From assembly GCA_030836185.1 (NCBI GenBank), contig JAURQH010000019.1:1-64000 (forward strand): a DNA stretch of 64,000 nt. Reading direction: 5' to 3'. This DNA comes from Planctomycetota bacterium (GTDB lineage Bacteria > Planctomycetota > Planctomycetia > Planctomycetales > Planctomycetaceae). The translations under genes were made by a program, and so were the position numbers. Below the pieces are notes generated by a model, which ran no database searches, was not told the origin of the DNA, and was given only the letters and a program-made list of their open reading frames with translations. Of this stretch, positions 58,701 to 64,000 are shown piece after piece (the first letter of the stretch is position 1; each line of letters opens with the position of its first letter).

Positions 58701-59711
58701 TCATCCCACGGATAGATAATCTTCTCCGAGTTGATAACCGTATTCTTGTAGCTCGGCGGCGATCACTTCGCGGGCACCGTGATTGGTGACGTAATTGAGG
58801 ACAAACGGTTTTGGTGATTGATCTAACCAGTTCGATGCATGGACATCGGCTTGTTTAATTTTGCCGCCGATTTTATTGGGGTCGATGTCAATGTAGGCCG
58901 AGATTTCGACACCCAATGCCTCGATCAATTGGACTCTTTGGCGAGTTTTGCGTCCCGCTCCCCAGACAACAACCGGACGGTCTGAAAGTATTCTTGGATC
59001 ACGGGCCAAGTACTCGGCCCGAATTCGATCAAAAGCGTTTCTGGAAAAGCGAGGGTCGTTTCGAGTGGCTCGTCCGGGAGATTCTCGCCAGTGAAGCAAG
59101 ACTTCCGGGAGTTTTTCCATCACGATTCCCGCCGCATGTAGTCTCAACCAGAAGTCATAATCTTCGGGGAACAATCCATCGCGATACGGACCGTGCTGCT
59201 CATAAATCTTCCGTCGATACATGACGGAGGGGTTTGCGAGGGGTGATTCGACATAGATGTTGTCGGCAATCTCGTCGGGAGAGAGGCATTCATTCTGCCA
59301 ACGGGCGTACTCTCGATATCCTTCCTGCAAAACGTCATCAGGAAACAGTTTGACTTGAGTCGCCAAAACATCGACATCGAGTCGAGCATGTAGGAAGTCA
59401 ACCTGTTTCTGCAAGCGCGTGGGTGACATGATATCATCCGCATCCATGCGGGCGACCAAATCTGACTGGGTGTTTTCGTAGCCGAGATTGATGGCCGGTA
59501 CCAAGCCGATTCGACCCGGAGAAAGCACCGTCACACACTGATCGCTGGCGGCGAATTGAGAAAGCAGTTTCGACGATCCATCGTCCGAACCATCATCAAC
59601 GATGATGAGTTCCCAGTCTGCGAGTGTTTGCTCTCGGATTGATTCCAGACATTCGGGGAGTGTCTCAGCCGCGTTATAAACGGGGAGGACAATTGAACAA
59701 GCGGGGGTCAC
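58701..59711 (-). CDS. glycosyltransferase family 2 with C-terminal Rossmann-like domain
   Basis: 336 residues. GT2 domain: CSIVLPVYNAAETLPECLESIREQTLADWELIIVDDGSDD, DxD in VARMDADDIMSP, and PEDYDFWLRLHAAG as the acceptor-site ED motif. From about residue 240 a second domain starts with PVVVWGAGRKTRQRVQLIEALGVEISAYIDIDPNKIG, like an NAD-type GxGxxT Rossmann fold or the N-terminal part of PglD-type proteins. GWGAGR is intact. Fusions like this are seen in polysaccharide clusters, but here the gene is alone, ending 8 bp from the convergent DUF885 stop. Confidence 0.85.
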   Translation of the reverse strand: MTPACSIVLPVYNAAETLPECLESIREQTLADWELIIVDDGSDDGSSKLLSQFAASDQCVTVLSPGRIGLVPAINLGYENTQSDLVARMDADDIMSPTRLQKQVDFLHARLDVDVLATQVKLFPDDVLQEGYREYARWQNECLSPDEIADNIYVESPLANPSVMYRRKIYEQHGPYRDGLFPEDYDFWLRLHAAGIVMEKLPEVLLHWRESPGRATRNDPRFSRNAFDRIRAEYLARDPRILSDRPVVVWGAGRKTRQRVQLIEALGVEISAYIDIDPNKIGGKIKQADVHASNWLDQSPKPFVLNYVTNHGAREVIAAELQEYGYQLGEDYLSVG

Positions 59712-59938
59712 GTGGAACGATACTCCTGCTTATTGGTGAATAGATGGCGATTCTGCTTCCACTCAATCTCTATAAGATTGATGAATTTCTCAACAAATAC
59801 CCTCTGTATCACGCCGATGTCAACTCCGTCACGGAACCGCTTCTGACCCAATACTGTTGCGTATTGATCAGAAAGACAGAATCGCCTAAAAATACGAATC
59901 GAATCTCAGTCATGTCAATCACACGGAGACCTCCACGG

Positions 59939-61273
59939 ATGGAGATGCTTGTTGTTTCAGGTGGGCACCCACTCTCGGGAAAGGTCTCGATCAGCGGTGC
60001 AAAAAATGCGGCATTGCCCATTATGGCGGCGACGTTGCTGGCCGATGGCCCGGTGACATTGCACAACATCCCGCAACTGGTTGACGTGGCGACCTTGGCT
60101 CGTGTGTTGGTTTCTTTGGGAATGAAGGTCCACGGCGACACGTCTGGTGCTTTGCATTTCGAGACTGTCGATGACTCCCAAGAGATCGCAGACTACGAAC
60201 TGGTGCGTCGTATGCGAGCCAGCATCTGCGTGCTGGGACCATTGTTGGCGAAACGAAAACGTGCTTGTGTTTCGCTTCCCGGTGGTTGCAACATCGGACA
60301 TCGGCCTATCGATTTACACCTGAAAGGCCTGCGCGCGTTGGGGGCAGACATCTCTATTGAAAATGGATACGTGCATGCCGTCGCAGATCGTTTAGTGGGA
60401 GCCGACATTTATCTCGGTGGTGCTTTTGGTAGCACGGTGACGGGAACCTGCAACGTGATGAGCGCGGCGGTTCTTGCGGAAGGAACCACACACATTGAAG
60501 CGGCAGCCTGCGAACCGGAAGTGATCGATCTGGGAAATTTTCTGAACTCGTTGGGTGCCAATATTGTCGGCTTGGGAACTCCTTTTCTCACCATTGAAGG
60601 TGTCGAATCTCTCTCGGGAGGAAATTACTCGGTTGTCAGTGATCGAATTGAAGCTGCCACCTTAATGATTGCAGCCGGGATGACCGGCAGCGAGATTGAA
60701 CTTGAAAATGTTCCTCTCCGTCACATGACGGCTGTTCTCGAAATTTTGAATCAGGTTGGATTGAAGATATCTCAATGTGGAGAGATTACGAAAGTCGATG
60801 GGCGAGGTGATCGTTCTGCGGTCGATTTTGTCGCTCAACCTTATCCCGGCATACCAACCGATGTGCAGGCGCAAATGATGTCATTATTGTCAATGACCTC
60901 GGGCAAAAGTGTGATCACCGATTCTGTGTTTCCTGATCGCTTCATGCATGCCTCGGAATTAACTCGCATGGGAGCTCAAATTCGACGTGAGGGTTCCACG
61001 GCCATCGTTCAGGGAATTCCCCGTTTGAGCGGTGCCAACGTGATGGCGTCTGACCTGCGAGCCTCAGCAGCGTTAGTGTTGGCAGCATTAGCGGCAGAGA
61101 GAGAAACAGTGATTCGTCGCATTTATCATTTGGATCGTGGATACGAACGACTCGAAGAGAAACTGAATACTTTAGGGGCCGTGATTCGCCGTGTTGACGA
61201 TCAACCGGTCGAGTTGCCGATGGCTCCCTCGCTTTCTGAACAGATTGCTCGCCGCTCGAATCGTGCCGCTTAG
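59939..61273 (+). CDS. murA: UDP-N-acetylglucosamine 1-carboxyvinyltransferase
   Basis: 444 residues from the ATG at 59939 (MEMLVVSGG), where the MurA N-terminus begins and CGGAG lies before; an ATG at 59912 and an open frame to 59744 exist. MurA adds enolpyruvate from PEP to UDP-GlcNAc, the first peptidoglycan step. [14 protein letters not shown] (PEP-binding K-N), [20 protein letters not shown] with the catalytic Cys (C115 in E. coli), [19 protein letters not shown], and [20 protein letters not shown] all fit. Cys means the fosfomycin target is unchanged. Planctomycetes do make peptidoglycan, so presence is expected. Confidence 0.96.
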   Translation: MEMLVVSGGHPLSGKVSISGAKNAALPIMAATLLADGPVTLHNIPQLVDVATLARVLVSLGMKVHGDTSGALHFETVDDSQEIADYELVRRMRASICVLGPLLAKRKRACVSLPGGCNIGHRPIDLHLKGLRALGADISIENGYVHAVADRLVGADIYLGGAFGSTVTGTCNVMSAAVLAEGTTHIEAAACEPEVIDLGNFLNSLGANIVGLGTPFLTIEGVESLSGGNYSVVSDRIEAATLMIAAGMTGSEIELENVPLRHMTAVLEILNQVGLKISQCGEITKVDGRGDRSAVDFVAQPYPGIPTDVQAQMMSLLSMTSGKSVITDSVFPDRFMHASELTRMGAQIRREGSTAIVQGIPRLSGANVMASDLRASAALVLAALAAERETVIRRIYHLDRGYERLEEKLNTLGAVIRRVDDQPVELPMAPSLSEQIARRSNRAA

Positions 61274-61327
61274 AGCACATGAACCTTGCCTGTCACTTTT
61301 GACTTGCTGAATTGTACAACAACACAG

Positions 61328-61402
61328 GTAGCTGGATTCGCAAGAATTCAGACAACGGGCGGGGGCAAGTCGAAGTTTCTAAACTCTTGCGAGTTCAGCT
61401 AC
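61328..61402. repeat. GTAGCTG-type element, inverted pair
   Basis: Left arm at 61328-61351 starts GTAGCTGGATTCGCAAGAAT; right arm at 61381-61402 is its inverted copy, ending GAGTTCAGCTAC. Spacer about 29 bp, G-rich. A related single arm is at 50257-50280. No reading frame. It lies 55 bp after murA. Confidence 0.7.
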
Positions 61403-61431
61403 GGGGGAGGTCAGTGTCGAACTCCAATGAA

Positions 61432-62904
61432 TCACTCTTCAAAGTTCATTTGAGCCATATTGACCTTTCGAGTCCGTCGCCAAAACGCGGTTGCTGTGCC
61501 CCACCAGTTGTTCACAATGCTGCCTTGAGCATTTTTGTACCAGCTTGCACAATCACCGGCCCAGATCGTGGCATCGAGTTTTTCTTGCAGTTGATGGTCG
61601 TACTCTTCCACCGCCTCGGGTTTCGGTTCTACTAATTGTGCTTGATGTTTTGCTTTGGCGTTGAGGCAGTTCAGGAGATAGTTTACCTGACATTCGACCA
61701 TGAAGATGATCGAATTATGGCCGAGGTTGGTATTGGGACCGTAGAGCATAAAGAGATTTGGGAAGCCGGCGGTCATCATGCCGAGGAGTGTTTTGGGGCA
61801 GGGCTGATAAGCCTCTTCGAGAGACACGCCATTTCGACCGACGATGCGCATTGGTTGGAGGAAACCGGTTGTTTGAAATCCGGTCGCAAAAATTGCGGCA
61901 TCCACGGGGATTGACTCTCCTTCCGCGACGACTCCTGTTGCGTCAAATTTTTCCAACGGTGCGGAGATCAATCGCACGTTCTCTCGGTTGAGCGTTTCGA
62001 TGTAATCGCTGGAGAGCAAAATTCGTTTGCAGCCGGGAGGGTAATCGGGAATGACGTCTGATTTGATCTCTTTCGTCGCCACTTTGTTCATACGACGCGT
62101 CAACCAGCGACGGTACTCTCGATTGGCAAAATTTTCGCCGTTCGCGAAAGCCACAAATCGGGCTTCGGAGAGCAGAAAGATCCAGCCTCGGTGCAGACGT
62201 TGAGCCAACGGAAGCCAACGGAAGGCCCACTTCGCCCAAGCGGGGTAATGATAGTTCTTGAGCGGATGAATCCAGTTGGGACTGCGTTGAAAGAGAGTCA
62301 CTGATTTTGCCTGCTCCGCCAGACCGGGCAGAAATTGAATGGCACTTGCGCCGTTTCCGATGACGGCCACATCTTTCCCGCTGAGATCGAGATCGTCTCG
62401 CCAACAGGCAGAATGCCAGGATGTCCCCTGGAATTCGTCCGCTCCGTCGATTTGCGGAACTTTCGGTCGATTGAGTTGTCCCACAGCACTGACGAAAACA
62501 TCGGCCTCATGAGATTGGCCGTCACTGGTGGTGACTGTCCAGACTTTGGTGGACTCATCGAAAATGGCTTCTTCGATGCTGGTCTCAAATTGGATGAATG
62601 GTCGAATTTCAAACTTGTCGGCAGAGCTTTGAAAGTATCGGAGGATCTCCGGTTGTCGGGCGTATTTTTGCGACCAATCGTGTCGGCGGTCAAACGAAAA
62701 CGAATAGAGGTGCGAAGGGATATCGCAACCGGAATTCGGATAGTGATTATCGAGCCACGTTCCACCAACATCGGAGGATTTTTCGAAGACCTGGAATGTC
62801 TCGATTCCCGCGCGCTTTAACTGAATCGCCAGACAGAGTCCGCTCATACCGGCGCCTGCAATGATGATGCGGGGGGGAGATGCCCGCAGGGCAGATAACG
62901 ACAT
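61432..62904 (-). CDS. flavin-containing (Baeyer-Villiger type) monooxygenase
   Basis: 490 residues. FAD site IIIAGAGMSGLCLAIQLKRAG, NADPH site DVAVIGNGASAIQFLPGLAEQAKSVTLFQRSPNWI, and the BVMO fingerprint F-x-G-x3-H-x3-W in FQGTSWHSACWRDD. YPGSGCDIPSHLYSF-type segment (HYPNSGCDIPSHLYSF) is typical for the group. It would insert oxygen into ketones or oxidise amines or sulfides using NADPH; substrate unknown. GAGGATC lies 4 bases before the ATG. Convergent with murA across the repeat at 61328-61402. Confidence 0.92.
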   Translation of the reverse strand: MSLSALRASPPRIIIAGAGMSGLCLAIQLKRAGIETFQVFEKSSDVGGTWLDNHYPNSGCDIPSHLYSFSFDRRHDWSQKYARQPEILRYFQSSADKFEIRPFIQFETSIEEAIFDESTKVWTVTTSDGQSHEADVFVSAVGQLNRPKVPQIDGADEFQGTSWHSACWRDDLDLSGKDVAVIGNGASAIQFLPGLAEQAKSVTLFQRSPNWIHPLKNYHYPAWAKWAFRWLPLAQRLHRGWIFLLSEARFVAFANGENFANREYRRWLTRRMNKVATKEIKSDVIPDYPPGCKRILLSSDYIETLNRENVRLISAPLEKFDATGVVAEGESIPVDAAIFATGFQTTGFLQPMRIVGRNGVSLEEAYQPCPKTLLGMMTAGFPNLFMLYGPNTNLGHNSIIFMVECQVNYLLNCLNAKAKHQAQLVEPKPEAVEEYDHQLQEKLDATIWAGDCASWYKNAQGSIVNNWWGTATAFWRRTRKVNMAQMNFEE

Positions 62905-63092
62905 AAAGATCCTCGTGAAGTAAAAGGTGAAGAAAGTTTACGAGATCCCTCTTGTCAGGGGAACTGTGGGACTGTTGCGAATCGAGTCTCAAACTGGTTT
63001 CTACCGCCGTCAGGTCGTATTATGATTCCGTCACGGAGCGCTACTTATGACGGAATACCGACTTTGTGAGATTCGAGGGGAATCGTTAGATA

Positions 63093-64000
63093 ATGTCTGA
63101 ACTACAGCGAATTGCCATCACGGGAAGTTCCGGGTTTTATGGACGTGGGTTGATTGAGCGAATCCGTATGCGATTTCCCGCGGCGACGATTCTGGGGCTC
63201 GATGTGATCGAGCCTTCGGTTCATTCCCCTGATGAATTTATCCAGTGCGACGTGACGAGTCCCGAGCTTGGTCAGCATCTCGAAACCTTCGCGCCTGATA
63301 CAGTCATTCATCTCGCATTTGTTGTGAATCCAATACGTGACACGAATCGAATGCACGCCATTAATGTCGGTGGAACACGGAACCTGCTCACAGCACTCAC
63401 AAAGATTCAACCGGCTCGGTTGTTGGTGTCATCCAGCGCGACTGCGTATGGCGCGTGGGATGATAATCCGATTCCCATTCTGGAAGACCAACCGTTACGT
63501 CCGCGGACGGAATACCGTTATGCACACGACAAGGTTCTCGTCGAAGAGTTACTGGAAGAATTTCGAGAACAGTCACCCGATGTTGCCGTCAGTTGGACGA
63601 GGCCGGCAATCATTTGTGGAGAAGGGATCGACAATTATTTAACGAAGTTTATCGTTCACTCTCCGGTTATGGTTCTTGCTGACGGCCACAACGCCACTTT
63701 TCAGGCTGTCCATCTTGACGATGTTGTTGATTCGACATTAACCATTCTGGAGGCCGATGCCACGGGACCATTCAATGTGGCACCGCCCGACTGGATCACT
63801 TTGAGAGATTTGGCGAAGTTGAAACGACAGTTTTGCCTGAAGAGCCCTTTATTCTTGTGCAGGATGTTTACCAATGTTTGGTGGAGTTTGAGACTTCCCT
63901 TGTATTACTTCCCATCCGGTCTTTGGTATTTCATCCGCTTTCCTTGGGTGGTGACTCCCAATCGTTTGGAAAAAGAACTCGGATACAAGTTTCGCTATTC
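63093..64000 (+). CDS. NAD-dependent epimerase/dehydratase, partial at right edge
   Basis: At least 302 residues; the frame is still open at 64000. N-terminus RIAITGSSGFYGRGLIERI is the NAD-binding GxxGxxG of extended short-chain dehydrogenases, VIHLAFVV and NVGGTRNLLTAL follow, and the active site shows SSSATAYG then Y-A-H-D-K (YxxxK). The C-terminal part visible (MFTNVWWSLRLPLYYFPSGLWYFIRFPWVVTP) is unusually aromatic and hydrophobic, perhaps membrane-associated. It may act on nucleotide sugars or sterol-type lipids; the aromatic tail resembles the latter. GAGGGG lies about 11 bases before the ATG. Confidence 0.9.
   Translation, partial: MSELQRIAITGSSGFYGRGLIERIRMRFPAATILGLDVIEPSVHSPDEFIQCDVTSPELGQHLETFAPDTVIHLAFVVNPIRDTNRMHAINVGGTRNLLTALTKIQPARLLVSSSATAYGAWDDNPIPILEDQPLRPRTEYRYAHDKVLVEELLEEFREQSPDVAVSWTRPAIICGEGIDNYLTKFIVHSPVMVLADGHNATFQAVHLDDVVDSTLTILEADATGPFNVAPPDWITLRDLAKLKRQFCLKSPLFLCRMFTNVWWSLRLPLYYFPSGLWYFIRFPWVVTPNRLEKELGYKFRY

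Overview
The window reads as a chromosomal piece of a planctomycete (phylum Planctomycetota, probably order Planctomycetales). Evidence: two DUF1501 genes and a DUF1549/DUF1553 gene, two DUF1559 prepilin-like genes, two formylglycine sulfatases, an ECF sigma factor paired with a Ser/Thr kinase, DUF3500, PPC-domain and FG-GAP/ASPIC secreted proteins, and many Tat or Sec signals. LptE-like and BamD-like lipoproteins and a beta-barrel-like protein point to a two-membrane envelope. No tRNA, rRNA, CRISPR array, IS element or prophage was recognised. All calls come from reading the sequence and translations; no database search was run.

Layout. 1-2.3 kb: frameshifted kinase and ECF sigma factor. 2.4-6.5 kb: a leftward leuA operon (leuA, redoxin-like gene, small membrane protein gene, class I aminotransferase). 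It is preceded by a previously unmarked leader with a promoter, a 20-residue peptide containing eight leucines, an antiterminator segment and an intrinsic terminator, which together look like a leucine attenuator. 6.6-8.8 kb: HAD hydrolase, FabZ-like dehydratase, trmB. 9-20.7 kb: oxidoreductase, beta-propeller, a 1208-residue TPR/FG-GAP protein, DUF3500, DUF1501, a His-rich metal-binding-type protein with an operator-like palindrome, DUF1559, a methyltransferase, a short GlmU-like protein. 20.9-32 kb: sulfatases, outer-membrane protein, gpsA, HAD, glycosyltransferase, recO, BamD-like and LptE-like genes.

32-38.2 kb holds the most unusual system: a rightward operon of two WXG100-like small proteins, a coiled-coil protein and a 1336-residue FtsK/EccC-like membrane ATPase with three ATPase-like modules, only the middle one having intact Walker motifs. 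It resembles a minimal, divergent type VII secretion system. A nuclease-like gene lies divergently beside it. A 0.7 kb repeat-rich stretch follows (a 64-bp direct repeat and several structured short elements).

38.9-46.8 kb: PPC-domain, DUF1549/DUF1553, DUF1501, lipoprotein and DUF1559 genes. 47.2-64 kb: thioredoxin-NHL protein, membrane protein, alanine-type aminotransferase, parvulin, a peptide-use group (POT transporter and prolyl oligopeptidase overlapping by 4 bp, with a DUF885 peptidase divergent), glycosyltransferase, murA, a Baeyer-Villiger-type monooxygenase and a partial NAD-dependent epimerase at the right edge.
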